64,000 nt of DNA from Glycomyces sp. L485. Lineage in GTDB: Bacteria; Actinomycetota; Actinomycetes; Mycobacteriales; Micromonosporaceae. This document shows, piece by piece, positions 39,130 through 48,162 of this stretch (the stretch's first letter is position 1; the number at the start of each line of letters is the position of its first letter). Below the pieces are notes generated by a model, which did not search any database, was not told the origin of the DNA, and saw only the letters and a program-made list of their open reading frames with translations. Both the position numbers and the translations under genes were made by a program. The DNA is taken from the NCBI RefSeq assembly GCF_022548875.1, contig NZ_JAKZEW010000005.1:62001-126000 (forward strand), in the 5' to 3' direction.

Positions 39130-41469
39130 CTATTGGCTCAGGCCGGCCCGCCTGAGCGCCTCCGCCATCGCCCCCTGCGGCTGGGACTGGCCGCCGCGCG
39201 CCTGGCGCTGCTGCTGACGGCCGCCCTTCTCGCTCTTGCCGCTCTTGCCGCGCCGGCCTGCGCCCTCGCCTCCGCGGCTCTTGCCGCCGCCGGCCTCGGG
39301 CTCGTCGTCGAGCCGCATCGACAGTGAGATGCGCTGGCGTGGAATGTCGACCGACAGGACCTTCACGCGGACGACGTCGCCTGGCTTGACCACCTCGCGC
39401 GGGTCCTCGACGTAGCGGTTCGCGAGCGCCGAGATGTGGACGAGGCCGTCCTGGTGGACCCCGACGTCGACGAACGCGCCGAACGCGGCCACGTTCGTGA
39501 CCGCGCCCTCGAGGATCATGCCCTCTTCGAGGTCGGAGACCTTCTCGACGCCCTCTTTGAACGTGGCGGCCTTGAACTCCGGGCGCGGGTCTCGGCCGGG
39601 CTTCTCCAGCTCGGTGAGGATGTCCGAGACCGTCGGGACGCCGAAGCGTTCGTCGGCGAAGTCGCCGGGCTTGAGCTTGCGGAGCGTCGCCGCGTTCCCG
39701 AGCAGGCCGGTGATGCCCTCGCCGGTGCCGGCGAGGATGCGCTCGACGACCGGATAGGCCTCGGGGTGGACGGCGGAGGCGTCGAGCGGGTTCGACCCGC
39801 CGGGGACGCGCAGGAACCCGGCGGCCTGCTCGAACGCCTTCGGGCCGAGCCTGGCGACGTTGAGCAGGTCCTTGCGGTCGTTGAACCGGCCGTGCTCGTC
39901 CCTCCAGGCGACGATGTTGGCCGCGATCGACTGGGTGAGCCCGGAGACCTGGCTCAGCAGCGGGACGCTCGCGGTGTTGAGGTCGACCCCGACGGCGTTC
40001 ACGGCGTCCTCGACCACGGCCTCAAGGGATTTGGTGAGTTTCGACTCAGTCAGGTCGTGCTGGTACTGGCCGACGCCGATGTGCTTGGGGTCGATCTTGA
40101 CCAGCTCGGCGAGCGGGTCCTGGAGCCTCCTGGCGATGGACACGGCGCCGCGCAGCGACACGTCCAGGCCGGGCAGCTCCTTGGTGGCGTAGGCCGACGC
40201 GGAGTAGACCGAGGCGCCCGCCTCGGAGACCACGAGCTTGGCGAGCTCGGCCTTGCCCGCGAGCGCCTTCACCAGATCCCCGGCGAGCTTGTCGGTCTCG
40301 CGGGAGGCGGTGCCGTTGCCGATGGCGATGAGCTCCACGCCGTGCTTCTGCACGAGCGCCGCCAAGGCGGCGAGCGAAGCGTCCCACTGGTTCTGGGGCT
40401 GGTGAGGGTAGACCGCGGCGGTCTCCAGGACCTTCCCGGTCGGGTCGACGACGGCGACTTTCACACCGGTGCGGTAGGCCGGGTCGAGGCCCATGACGGT
40501 CTTCTGCCCGGCAGGAGCGGCCAGCAGCAGGTCCTTGAGGTTCGTGGCGAAGACCTTGACTGCCTCGTCCTCGGCGCCCTGCCACAGCCGCATCCGAAGG
40601 TCGACGCCGAGCTTGACGAGGATCCTCGTGCGCCACGCCCAGGAGACGGTCTTGGCGAGCCAGGCGTCGGCGGCGCGCCCGAGGTCCTGGATGCCGAACT
40701 TCGCGGCGATCATGGCCTCGTAGTCGGCCGCGTCGGCCTCGTCCCCGCCCGGCTCCAGCGTGAGGGAGAGAACTTCCTCCTTCTCGCCGCGCAGGAGCGC
40801 CAGGACCCGGTGGGACGGAAGGGTGGTGAACGTCTCGGAGAATTCGAAATAGTCGGAGAACTTGGCGCCCTTCTCCTCGGCGCCGTCCCTGACGCGGGAG
40901 GCGACGCGGCCGCGTCGCCACATGCGTTCGCGCAGCTCGCCGATGAGGTCGGCGTCCTCGGAGTACCGCTCGGTGAGAATGGCGCGGGCCCCGGCCAATG
41001 CCGCCGCGGCGTCGTTGACCTCCGCTTCGGGGTTGAGGAAGCCGGCGGCGACGGTCTCGGGGTCCTGTGTCGGATCGTTCAGCAGCGTGTCGGCGAGCGG
41101 TTCGAGCCCGGCCTCGCGCGCGATCTGAGCCTTGGTCCGGCGCTTCTGTTTGTATGGGGCGTAGAGGTCTTCGAGCCTGGCCTTGGTGTCGGCGGCGTCG
41201 ATCTGCGCCCGCAGCTCGGCGGTCAGCTTGCCTTGTTCGGAGACCGATTCGAGGATCGAGGTGCGTCGCGCCTCCAGCTCGCGAAGGTAGCCGAGGCGCT
41301 CTTCGAGCGCGCGGAGCTGTTCGTCGGTGAGGCCCCCGGTGGCCTCCTTGCGATAGCGGGCGACGAACGGGACGGTCGAGCCGTCGTCGAGTAGAGCGAC
41401 GGCGGAGCGGACTTGGTGGGCGCCGACCGAGAGTTCTTCGGCGATGCGTTGATCGATAGCTTGAGCCAC
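39130..41469 (-). CDS. tex: Tex-family RNA-binding transcription accessory protein
   Basis: A 779-residue protein. I chose GTG 41469 (VAQAIDQRIAEELSVGAHQV); the frame extends upstream into the tRNA-Gly region, which cannot be coding. Order: Tex N-terminal helical domain, YqgF RNase-H-like domain (VMGLDPAYRTGVKVAVVD), two HhH domains (NAVGVDLNTASVPLLSQVSG), and C-terminal S1 domain (GMILEGAVTNVAAFGAFVDVGVHQDGLVH split by me into its strands). A Gly/Arg/Lys-rich tail (GGGKSRGGEGAGRRGKSGKS) is an actinobacterial addition. It acts with RNA polymerase or ribosomes in nucleic-acid binding. Confidence 0.94.
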   Translation of the reverse strand: MAQAIDQRIAEELSVGAHQVRSAVALLDDGSTVPFVARYRKEATGGLTDEQLRALEERLGYLRELEARRTSILESVSEQGKLTAELRAQIDAADTKARLEDLYAPYKQKRRTKAQIAREAGLEPLADTLLNDPTQDPETVAAGFLNPEAEVNDAAAALAGARAILTERYSEDADLIGELRERMWRRGRVASRVRDGAEEKGAKFSDYFEFSETFTTLPSHRVLALLRGEKEEVLSLTLEPGGDEADAADYEAMIAAKFGIQDLGRAADAWLAKTVSWAWRTRILVKLGVDLRMRLWQGAEDEAVKVFATNLKDLLLAAPAGQKTVMGLDPAYRTGVKVAVVDPTGKVLETAAVYPHQPQNQWDASLAALAALVQKHGVELIAIGNGTASRETDKLAGDLVKALAGKAELAKLVVSEAGASVYSASAYATKELPGLDVSLRGAVSIARRLQDPLAELVKIDPKHIGVGQYQHDLTESKLTKSLEAVVEDAVNAVGVDLNTASVPLLSQVSGLTQSIAANIVAWRDEHGRFNDRKDLLNVARLGPKAFEQAAGFLRVPGGSNPLDASAVHPEAYPVVERILAGTGEGITGLLGNAATLRKLKPGDFADERFGVPTVSDILTELEKPGRDPRPEFKAATFKEGVEKVSDLEEGMILEGAVTNVAAFGAFVDVGVHQDGLVHISALANRYVEDPREVVKPGDVVRVKVLSVDIPRQRISLSMRLDDEPEAGGGKSRGGEGAGRRGKSGKSEKGGRQQQRQARGGQSQPQGAMAEALRRAGLSQ

Positions 41470-41604
41470 GGGAGCATTCTGCCAGAACGCTGCGACAACG
41501 GCGGCCGAAGCCGCGGTACCGGACCCCCGAGTGGACGCCCCCGCGAGCATTGGGTAAAGTTCTATCCCGTCGCCGGGGGGCAACGGAAAACCTCCTGATG
41601 ACAT

Positions 41605-41677
41605 GCGGACGTAGCGCAGTTGGTAGCGCGACACCTTGCCAAGGTGTAGGTCGCCGGTTCGATCCCGGTCGTCCGCT
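41605..41677 (+). tRNA. tRNA-Gly (anticodon GCC)
   Basis: Acceptor GCGGACG pairs with CGTCCGC, D-arm GCGC AGTTGGTA GCGC, anticodon loop TTGCCAA with GCC, T-loop GGTTCGATCC, discriminator T as expected for Gly. CCA is not encoded here. The body is identical to the copy at 47893. Confidence 0.95.
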
Positions 41678-41701
41678 CGGAGCTCGAAAGAGCGCTATCC
41701 C

Positions 41702-41773
41702 GGACGATTAGCTCAGCGGGAGAGCACTCCCCTGACACGGGAGAGGTCACTGGTTCAATCCCAGTATCGTCCA
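41702..41773 (+). tRNA. tRNA-Val (anticodon GAC)
   Basis: Acceptor GGACGAT pairs with ATCGTCC; anticodon loop CTGACAC gives GAC, reading GUC/GUU. T-arm GGTTCAATCC is standard. No encoded CCA. It lies 24 bases after tRNA-Gly in one cluster. Confidence 0.94.
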
Positions 41774-41822
41774 CCGCCGCGGAGGGGTCCGGGTCGTAAG
41801 ACCTGGGCCCGCTTCGCATCAG

Positions 41823-41896
41823 GGTGGGTTGGCCGAGTGGCGAGGCAGCGGCCTGCAAAGCCGTATACACGGGTTCGACTCCCGTACCCACCTCCA
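41823..41896 (+). tRNA. tRNA-Cys (anticodon GCA), CCA encoded
   Basis: Acceptor GGTGGGT pairs with ACCCACC; anticodon loop CTGCAAA gives GCA; T-arm GGTTCGACTCC; discriminator T (U73 is the Cys identity base) then encoded CCA at 41894-41896. Last member of the Gly-Val-Cys cluster. Confidence 0.94.
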
Positions 41897-41921
41897 CACC
41901 TTCAGTACCTCCACAAACGGA

Positions 41922-41954
41922 CCCCGAGAACATGAGAAATGTTCCCGGGGTTTT
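41922..41954 (+). terminator. Terminator of the tRNA cluster
   Basis: Arms 41922-41933 and 41939-41950 pair with one A-C mismatch around loop GAGAA, followed by TTTT. Confidence 0.75.
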
Positions 41955-42075
41955 CGCATGCGTATGTAGAAGTACTGGCACTCTCGGGCGGCGAGGCGAG
42001 GTCGCCTCAAGTGAAGAGTCCCCTCGGCCCCATCTTTCTTCGCGGATACGACGTCGCGGTACTCGTTGGGCTCGG

Positions 42076-43545
42076 TCAAGCGCTTCTCGTGAATCCGTAG
42101 AGATCGGGTAGCCCGATCAGGACCACATCTTCCCGTTGCGGCAGGGAGTCCGAGAATCCGGAGCCGCTGAACAGCGCGAGTTTCGTTCGGCTGGTGTCGA
42201 ATCGGGTCGACAGCAGTGTGCGAATGTGCTCCAGCCGTTCGAGGTGGGCCTTGCCCATGGTTTCGCTCAGCTTGCATTCGCCGATGGCCAGTAGGGATTC
42301 GCTGCCGTCGTCTGCGGTAGTGAAGACCGCCAGGTCGACCTCGTGGGTGGTGCGATCGGCCGGATCGTTTACGGTGCCGCTCCCGACCCGATCGGCGAAA
42401 CCATCGAAGACCTCTTCATCCGCGTAGGTCTGAGCCCATTCGCGGCAGATTTGCTCGAAGCGGGGGCCGAGTACCTGCGGATTGAATCGCGATTGCGCGC
42501 GGGACCAGAGGCGCTCGGGCTGCCGGCCCAGTTCCCAGTCGGTCCAGTTCGGGCGCAGGACGGCCTGATGGAAGGCGATGAGCGGCTCGTTCACGCGGTA
42601 GACCGTGCGGTTCTTGCGGAACGCATCCGTCTCCTTGCGGAGGAGCCCGGCGTCTTCGAGGACATGTAGTGGATGGGCGATGTCGCTTGCCTTGCGGCCG
42701 ACGTAGCCGGCGATGCCGCCGCTGGTCGCGTTCCCTGCGGTCACGGCCGCGAGCACCGAGTGGTACAGCCCCGGATCGCGGATCTCGGTCTCTTCGCTCA
42801 ACAGGTAGCGGGCTTCCCTGAACAGCGGGCTGGCCGGGTTCAGCGGGTGTCGCAGCATCCACGGATCGAAATCCTCGATGGAGGAGGGTGCGTCGTCGGC
42901 GGTGAACTGCCTGCGGTAGGCGGGTGTGCCGCCGACGACGGCATTGACTTTGAGCGCGAGCAAGGGGTCGGTGATGCCCCAGAATTCGGCGGCGAGCCGG
43001 AAGTCGAGCGTGGGGACGACCAGCTCCATCCCGGCCCGGCCTCGCAGGGGCGCGGTTCCGGACAGGAGTGACCCCATGAAGGACATCGCTGATCCGCAGA
43101 GCAGCAGCCTCGTGCGCGATGCGGTGAATTCGGCGCGTCGGGGTGCGAACGCGGCCTGGATGATCGAAGGCAGTTGCGGGCTGGCCTTGACCAGGTAGGG
43201 AAACTCGTCGATGACGACCGGGATCTCTCTGTCGACCCCGACGGCGAGGAGTGCGTCGACAGCTTGGCGCCAGTCAGTGAAGGCGATCGGCAGCGGCGAC
43301 CTTGCGAAGGTGCCTACTGCGGCCGCGAAGGATCGCAGCGATTCGGCCTCCGAGGCTTGTTCCGCTGCGATGTACAGCCCGCCTGCCGCCTCGCAGAGCG
43401 CCTCGAGCAGGAACGTCTTGCCCTGGCGGCGGCGTCCGGACACGACCCCGAGGGTCGCACTCGACTGCCCGCTCCCGGCGAACCGGTCCAGCGCCGACCA
43501 CTCGCGTTCGCGGTCGAACATGTCGACAGGCTTCAGTAGAGTCAC
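42076..43545 (-). CDS. Archaeal-type AAA ATPase with DUF234 nuclease-like tail
   Basis: A 489-residue protein. GTG 43545 is 6 bases behind GGGGAGG; ATG 43521 is the alternative. Walker A is GRRRQGKT at residues 37-44 and Walker B VVIDEFPYL with D113/E114. A winged-helix region (about 265-320: GNATSGGIAGYVGRKASDIAHPLHVLEDAGLL in two helices) leads to a PD-(D/E)xK-like tail with EVDLAVF and GECKLS. This ATPase/DUF234 family is widespread in archaea and scattered in bacteria, often beside mobile genes. DNA-linked or defence functions have been suggested; none is proven. Confidence 0.82.
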   Translation of the reverse strand: MTLLKPVDMFDREREWSALDRFAGSGQSSATLGVVSGRRRQGKTFLLEALCEAAGGLYIAAEQASEAESLRSFAAAVGTFARSPLPIAFTDWRQAVDALLAVGVDREIPVVIDEFPYLVKASPQLPSIIQAAFAPRRAEFTASRTRLLLCGSAMSFMGSLLSGTAPLRGRAGMELVVPTLDFRLAAEFWGITDPLLALKVNAVVGGTPAYRRQFTADDAPSSIEDFDPWMLRHPLNPASPLFREARYLLSEETEIRDPGLYHSVLAAVTAGNATSGGIAGYVGRKASDIAHPLHVLEDAGLLRKETDAFRKNRTVYRVNEPLIAFHQAVLRPNWTDWELGRQPERLWSRAQSRFNPQVLGPRFEQICREWAQTYADEEVFDGFADRVGSGTVNDPADRTTHEVDLAVFTTADDGSESLLAIGECKLSETMGKAHLERLEHIRTLLSTRFDTSRTKLALFSGSGFSDSLPQREDVVLIGLPDLYGFTRSA

Positions 43546-43567
43546 GCAGCCTCCCCAAATTGAAATG

Positions 43568-43590
43568 TAGTTCAACTAACTATAGTTCAA
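43568..43590. repeat. TAGTTCAA direct repeat before the ATPase gene
   Basis: Two exact TAGTTCAA copies (43568-43575, 43583-43590) are spaced 15 bases start to start, 23 bases upstream of the GTG start on the minus strand, in an AT-rich promoter patch containing TTGAAC. Candidate regulator binding site, possibly autogenous. Confidence 0.45.
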
Positions 43591-43717
43591 GTCTTGCGAA
43601 AGAGCGGTTAGCTGTTCGAGCACTCGCATTGTCGAGCCGGTCCCACTCGTCCCGGGTGAGTATGCCGCGGAGGTTGGAGCCCCAGACCTGTTCGGGGAGC
43701 AGGTCTGGGAGCAACCG
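43580..43717 (-). pseudogene. Remnant of an HNH-type protein
   Basis: About 45 residues (LLPDLLPEQVWGSNLRGILT then RDEWDRLDNASARTANR) resemble the segment LVP...NLRS...WDRLR just before the CxxC of a family of HNH-like proteins. The following Cys/His part is missing and the reading frame stops. Only the weakly conserved front survives. Low-confidence identification from memory of the motif. Confidence 0.4.
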
Positions 43718-43899
43718 CCGATTCGGGGGGATTCGATGACTTCCCAGAATCCGTTCCGGGAACGCCCCTCGCGCCCGTATGCGGCTATTCGGCCTCGATC
43801 TCCGCTTTTCGGGCCCGTGGCGCCCGCAGGCGCTTCCAGGCAGAGAATGCCGCGATCGCCATCCGCCCCGAGCTCGGCCGACCTGACAGTCCTCGACGG

Positions 43900-44364
43900 C
43901 TAGAAACCGTGGTCGTCGGGGTCGGTCCGCCCGGCGTCCTTGGTGGCCGTGGCCTTCGCCAGACCGTACAGCGGCATGTTGGAGTAGGAGGTCTCGAATT
44001 CGCCCGCGCGGGTCGGATAATGCTCGTGCCACAGCCCCACGTCGCCGTCGCCCTTGACGTTCTGGTTGAACCACTTCCAGAAGCGCCGATGCGAGTGGTC
44101 GGTGGAGTGCGCGAAGCGTTCCAGGTGGCCGGCGCTCTTCCAGTACTGGACGCCCATGATGACGCGCCCGCCGATCATGTTGCGCGAGTCCAGGAGCCCG
44201 AGTTCGGGATCGTCCTGGAGCTCGCGCAGCATCCGCGGCATCGAGACGAACACGGGCCACCACTTGTGGATCTTCCACAGCCGGTTGATCCGCATCCCGA
44301 CGGTGAACACGCTGAATTCCTCGTCGTGGTCCGCCACTACACGGCCGGCTCGGATGTTCGCCAT
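43900..44364 (-). CDS. DUF4188 (monooxygenase-like) protein
   Basis: A 154-residue protein. FSVFTVGMRINRLWKIHKWW, the MPRMLRELQDDPELGLL segment and IMGVQYWKSAGHLERFAHST fit DUF4188, a dimeric ferredoxin-like alpha/beta family related to haem-linked oxygenases and aldoxime dehydratases. GGAGGACTTCAC stands before ATG 44364. It lies 77 bases downstream of phosphoketolase on the same strand. Substrate unknown. Confidence 0.8.
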   Translation of the reverse strand: MANIRAGRVVADHDEEFSVFTVGMRINRLWKIHKWWPVFVSMPRMLRELQDDPELGLLDSRNMIGGRVIMGVQYWKSAGHLERFAHSTDHSHRRFWKWFNQNVKGDGDVGLWHEHYPTRAGEFETSYSNMPLYGLAKATATKDAGRTDPDDHGF

Positions 44365-44441
44365 GTGAAGTCCTCCAAGGGAAGCGGTGGGGCCCCTCCC
44401 CTCAAGGGGGAACGACACGTGCCGACGGCGCCACCCATGCC

Positions 44442-46823
44442 TCAGTGGCGCCACCGCCACTCGGCCACTTCCGGAATGTCCGTGCCGTGGGCGCGGGTGT
44501 ACTCGCGGGCGGCGTGGCGGGCGTCGACCATCTGCTGACGCAGCCCGGCCGCGTTGTGTCCCAGTCCCGGCACTCGGTCGATGACGTCGATCACGAGCCG
44601 GTACCGGTCGAGGTCGTTGAGCATCACCATGTCGAACGGCGTGGTCGTGGTGCCCTCCTCCTTGTAGCCGCGCACGTGGATGTTGTGGTGGTTGGTGCGC
44701 CGGTACGTCAGCCGGTGGATGAGCATCGGGTAGCCGTGGTAGGCGAACAGGACCGGCTTGTCGGTGGTGAAGATCGTGTCGAACTCCTTGTCGTTCAGGC
44801 CGTGCGGGTGCTCGGTGTCCGGCTGGAGCCGCATGAGGTCGACGACGTTGACCACCCGGACCCGCAGGTCGGGCAGGTGCGTGCGCAGCAGGTCCGCCGC
44901 GGCGAGCACTTCCAGCGTGGGGGTGTCGCCGGCGCAGGCGAGCACGACGTCGGGGGCGAGGCCGTCGTCGGTGGAGGCCCACTCCCAGATGCCCAGGCCC
45001 CGTTCGCAGTGTCGGACGGCCTCCTCCATGCTGGTGTACTGGAGCGCGGGCTGCTTGCCGGCCACGACGACGTTGACGTACTGGCGCGAGCGCAAGCAGT
45101 GGTCCATCGTAGACAGCAGCGTGTTCGCGTCCGGGGGCAGGTAGACGCGCACGACGTCGGCCTTCTTGTTCATGACGTGGTCGATGAACCCCGGGTCCTG
45201 GTGCGAGAATCCATTGTGGTCCTGGCGCCAGACGTGGCTGGACAGGAGGTAGTTCAGCGAGGCGATCGGCTGGCGCCAGGGGATGTCGTTCGTCGACTCC
45301 AGCCACTTCGCGTGTTGGTTGAACATGGCGTCGATGATGTGGATGAACGCCTCGTAGGAGGTGAAGAGCCCGTGCCTGCCGGTGAGGAGGTAGCCCTCGA
45401 GCCAGCCCTCGCACAAGTGCTCCGAGAGCACCTCCATGACTCGGCCGTGCGGTGCCTGGTTGACGTCGGTGGGGTACAGCTCGGCCTCGTACTGGCGGTC
45501 GGTGACCTCGAGGGTCGCACCGAGGCGATTCGACTCGACCTCGTCGGGGCCGAAGAGCCGGAACCGGTCCGGGTTGGCGGAGATGACGTCGCGTAGCCAC
45601 GCGCCGAGCGCCTTCGTGGCCTCGGCGACGGTCTGACCGTGGTCCTCGACCTCGACGCCGTAGTCGCGGTAGTCGGGGAGCACGAGCTCGCGCAGAATGA
45701 GTCCGCCGTTGGCGTGCGGGCTCGCACTCATGCGGGCCGTGCCCTCGGGGTGGAGCCCGCGCAGCTCCGGAATCGGTGCGCCGGTGGCGTCGAACAGCTC
45801 CTCGGGGCGATAGGACCGCATCCACTCCTCAAGTGCCGCGAGGTGCTCGGGATTATTGCGGACATTCGCGAGCGGGACCTGGTGGGCCCGCCAGGTGCCC
45901 TCGACAGGGACGCCGTCGACCTCGTCGGGGCCCGTCCAGCCCTTCGGGGTGCGCAGGACGATCATGGGCCAGCGCGGCCGCGGCGGAGAAGCCGGGTGGC
46001 GCCGGGCCTCGGTCCGTATCTCGGTGATGCGGTCGAAGCACATGTCGAGCGTCGCTGCCAGCTGCTGGTGGACGGACTGCGGGTCGTCGCCTTCGACCGT
46101 GAACGGCTCGTAGCCGCAGCCGCGGAAGAACGATGTGCGGTCCTCGTCGGAGATGCGCGCGAACATGGTCGGATTCGCGATCTTGTAGCCGTTGAGGTGC
46201 AGGATCGGCAGGACCGTGCCGTCGGAGACCGGGTTGAGGAACACGTTCGACATCCACGAGCCGGCCAGCGGGCCGGTCTCGGCCTCGCCGTCACCGACGA
46301 CGCACGCGACGGTGAGGTCGGGGTTGTCGAAAGCGGCGCCGTAGGCGTGCGAGAGGGCGTAGCCGAGCTCGCCGCCCTCGTGGATGGAGCCGGGAATCTC
46401 GGGGGCGACGTGTGAGGGGATGCCGCCGGGGAAGGAGAACTGGCGGAAGAGCTCCTTCATGCCCTGCTCGGAGTGTCCGACCGATGGGTAGAGCTCAGGG
46501 TAGGTGCCTTCGAGCCAGGTGTTGGCGACGATCGCGGGTCCACCGTGGCCGGGGCCGGTCACGTAGATCATGTCGAGGTCGCGGGCCCTTATGCAGCGGT
46601 TGAGGTGCGCGTAGATGAGGCTGAGGCCGGGGCTGGTGCCCCAGTGGCCGAGGAGGCGGGGCTTGATGTGCTCGGGTTGGAGAGGTTCGCGCAGGAGCGG
46701 ATTGTCGAGAAGGTAGATCTGGCCGATGGTGAGGTAGTTGGCGGCGCGCCAGTAGGCGTCGATACGGCGGAGTTCGTCCGCAGACAAGGGACTCGCCTTG
46801 CGATTGGTCTCAGAAGTGCTCAT
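44442..46823 (-). CDS. xfp: Phosphoketolase (Xfp)
   Basis: A 793-residue ThDP enzyme that splits xylulose-5-phosphate and/or fructose-6-phosphate to acetyl phosphate plus an aldose phosphate. [20 protein letters not shown] and [20 protein letters not shown] are the family signatures; [14 protein letters not shown] is the ThDP/Mg motif; the C-terminal [19 protein letters not shown] part is intact. Start ATG 46823 (MSTSETNRK); the upstream in-frame codons are excluded as the promoter. Product acetyl phosphate feeds the pta/ackA genes 4 kb away. CTTGCGAA (minus strand, 46863-46870) upstream is a weak RamB-like core. Confidence 0.95.
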   Translation of the reverse strand: MSTSETNRKASPLSADELRRIDAYWRAANYLTIGQIYLLDNPLLREPLQPEHIKPRLLGHWGTSPGLSLIYAHLNRCIRARDLDMIYVTGPGHGGPAIVANTWLEGTYPELYPSVGHSEQGMKELFRQFSFPGGIPSHVAPEIPGSIHEGGELGYALSHAYGAAFDNPDLTVACVVGDGEAETGPLAGSWMSNVFLNPVSDGTVLPILHLNGYKIANPTMFARISDEDRTSFFRGCGYEPFTVEGDDPQSVHQQLAATLDMCFDRITEIRTEARRHPASPPRPRWPMIVLRTPKGWTGPDEVDGVPVEGTWRAHQVPLANVRNNPEHLAALEEWMRSYRPEELFDATGAPIPELRGLHPEGTARMSASPHANGGLILRELVLPDYRDYGVEVEDHGQTVAEATKALGAWLRDVISANPDRFRLFGPDEVESNRLGATLEVTDRQYEAELYPTDVNQAPHGRVMEVLSEHLCEGWLEGYLLTGRHGLFTSYEAFIHIIDAMFNQHAKWLESTNDIPWRQPIASLNYLLSSHVWRQDHNGFSHQDPGFIDHVMNKKADVVRVYLPPDANTLLSTMDHCLRSRQYVNVVVAGKQPALQYTSMEEAVRHCERGLGIWEWASTDDGLAPDVVLACAGDTPTLEVLAAADLLRTHLPDLRVRVVNVVDLMRLQPDTEHPHGLNDKEFDTIFTTDKPVLFAYHGYPMLIHRLTYRRTNHHNIHVRGYKEEGTTTTPFDMVMLNDLDRYRLVIDVIDRVPGLGHNAAGLRQQMVDARHAAREYTRAHGTDIPEVAEWRWRH

Positions 46824-47004
46824 GGGTTCGAGACTGCCGCATCCGGGGCGTGATTTGAACAATTCGCAAGAACTATTCGGGCCAGGTTGCGGCACACCGG
46901 CCCTGCTTAGCTGGAGCGCCGGGATCCGCCCAGGGACGTTGGGCCCCGCGTAGGTCCCGGATCGGTGGGCCGGAGCGGGCCCCGGCCCGCGTCGCGACCG
47001 GCGA

Positions 47005-47250
47005 TCATTCCACCTCTTTCAACATCCGCTCGATCGCGGCCACCCGGCCCTTGATCTCCGAGAGCGACGCCTTGGTCTCCGCTGCGTCCATGCTGGTCTT
47101 CTCTGCCAGTTCGCGGTAGTTGGCCTCTCGGGCGGCCGAGGCCTTCGCCTTCGTGGTGGACGCTCCCCAGACGATCCCGGCGATGATGACGGCCGTGATG
47201 AGTAGCAGTACGCCGAATACGAACAGCATTCCGGCATTGGCGGTGTCCAT
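47005..47250 (-). CDS. Small membrane protein with cytoplasmic coiled coil
   Basis: An 81-residue protein. One membrane helix (about 8-30, [20 protein letters not shown]) is followed by a charged helical tail with heptad pattern ([20 protein letters not shown] to [11 protein letters not shown]). Its start overlaps the ArsR-type gene stop (TGATG), so they are translationally coupled. No family recognised; it could be an effector or partner of the regulator. Confidence 0.65.
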   Translation of the reverse strand: MDTANAGMLFVFGVLLLITAVIIAGIVWGASTTKAKASAAREANYRELAEKTSMDAAETKASLSEIKGRVAAIERMLKEVE

Positions 47251-47597
47251 CAGTTGGTTTCCTCTCCCTTGTCGGCCGGCTCGGGGAGAGTCGGCACGAT
47301 CGCTTTGATGGCCTGAGGAGTGACGCGGAGCGTGAAGTGCGTCGCCGAGAAGTACTTGACGGCCTTGCCGTCCTCGGACAGCTCCAGCTCGCCGGTGACG
47401 AGCCCGGCGGCCTCCAGCTTCTGCAGGTGCATGTGGAGCAGCGGGCGGCTCATGCCGAGCTGCCGGGCCAGCAGGCTCACGTACTGCCTGCCGTCCGCGA
47501 GTGCGCCGAGGATGCGCAGGCGGTGCGGGTTGGACAGGGCCGCGAAGGCCGCGACCAGCTCCGCCCCTGTCAGTTCCTCCGAGTCCATGTCAACCAT
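47250..47597 (-). CDS. ArsR-type winged-helix regulator
   Basis: A 115-residue regulator. AFAALSNPHRLRILGALAD and the LARQLGMSRPLLHMHLQKLEAAGLV recognition helix are a canonical ArsR fold. No ArsR metal-binding CVC motif is present, so it probably senses something other than a metal. I chose ATG 47597 (MVDMDSEEL); the upstream frame to 47711 crosses the putative operator. Operon with the coiled-coil membrane protein. Confidence 0.8.
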   Translation of the reverse strand: MVDMDSEELTGAELVAAFAALSNPHRLRILGALADGRQYVSLLARQLGMSRPLLHMHLQKLEAAGLVTGELELSEDGKAVKYFSATHFTLRVTPQAIKAIVPTLPEPADKGEETN

Positions 47598-47619
47598 CCC
47601 TGCTATATGTAAGAAAAGT

Positions 47620-47633
47620 CTGACACATGTCAG
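47620..47633. promoter_or_regulatory. Inverted repeat upstream of the ArsR-type gene
   Basis: CTGAC-ACAT-GTCAG forms a perfect inverted repeat 23 bases before the ArsR start. Position and symmetry suit autoregulation. Confidence 0.5.
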
Positions 47634-47696
47634 TGTGATGACGCAAGCCTTGGAAATCGGATTGCCGGTGAACCGCGCCACGACCAGAATCGATGC

Positions 47697-47814
47697 ATGC
47701 TCACCGAGCACCTGCCGATCTACAAACTCCGGTCCGGACCGAACAACTTGAGCTGCGCCTGCCCGACCACGAGGAGTTCGGCGCGCTCGCCGACCTCGCC
47801 GCCGAGGGACAGAG
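47697..47814 (+). pseudogene. N-terminal remnant of a GNAT acetyltransferase
   Basis: MLTEHLPIYKLR in one frame and TEQLELRLPDHEEFGALADL in the next frame together match the start of RimJ/RimL-like GNAT proteins, separated by a one-base frameshift near 47733. After AAEG the homology stops and tRNA flanking sequence begins, so at least three quarters of the gene is missing. Confidence 0.6.
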
Positions 47815-47892
47815 GAGACGCCCTAGGCCCCGTGTGCAAAGCCTGAATCATGCGCTACAGTATTCATCGTTCGCGGGGTAAACCCGTGAAAT

Positions 47893-47968
47893 GCGGACGT
47901 AGCGCAGTTGGTAGCGCGACACCTTGCCAAGGTGTAGGTCGCCGGTTCGATCCCGGTCGTCCGCTCCA
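47893..47968 (+). tRNA. tRNA-Gly (anticodon GCC), CCA encoded
   Basis: The body (47893-47965) is identical to the copy at 41605; here CCA follows the discriminator T. Normal 8-base D-loop. It belongs to the tandem duplication. Confidence 0.95.
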
Positions 47969-47971
47969 GGG

Positions 47972-47996
47972 GCCCGGCGGCAGCGCCGGGCTTTTT
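47972..47996 (+). terminator. Terminator after tRNA-Gly copy
   Basis: An 8-bp perfect GC stem (47972-47979 with 47984-47991, loop GCAG) followed by TTTTT. Confidence 0.85.
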
Positions 47997-48033
47997 CGTT
48001 GTTCGGGTGGTTCGCGGGGTGAACCCGTGAAAT

Positions 48034-48134
48034 GCGGACGTAGCGCAGTTGGCGGTGTTGTTGGCAGCACTTCGTGCTGGTGCGACACCTTGCCAAGGTG
48101 TAGGTCGCCGGTTCGATCCCGGTCGTCCGCTCCA
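48034..48134 (+). tRNA. tRNA-Gly (GCC) variant with 33-nt D-loop, possibly pseudo
   Basis: Acceptor, anticodon and T arms are identical to the two normal copies and CCA is encoded. The D-stem GCGC (48043-48046) now pairs with GTGC (48080-48083, one G-T pair) across a 33-base loop instead of 8. Within that loop CAGCAC (48065-48070) and GTGCTG (48074-48079) form a 6-bp hairpin with loop TTC. It may be a dead copy or a structured tRNA variant. Confidence 0.75.
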
Positions 48135-48137
48135 GGG

Positions 48138-48162
48138 GCCCGGCGGCAGCGCCGGGCTTTTT
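48138..48162 (+). terminator. Terminator after variant tRNA-Gly
   Basis: An exact copy of the 47972 terminator: 8-bp stem, GCAG loop, TTTTT tail. Confidence 0.85.

Noticed and set aside
41470-41634. N-terminal extension of Tex to ATG 41634
   Set aside because: It would translate the antisense of the tRNA-Gly gene; the family start is at GTG 41469.
43302-43739. Plus-strand 145-codon frame at the ATPase 5' end
   Set aside because: Shadow of the minus-strand ATPase and promoter; no homology pattern.
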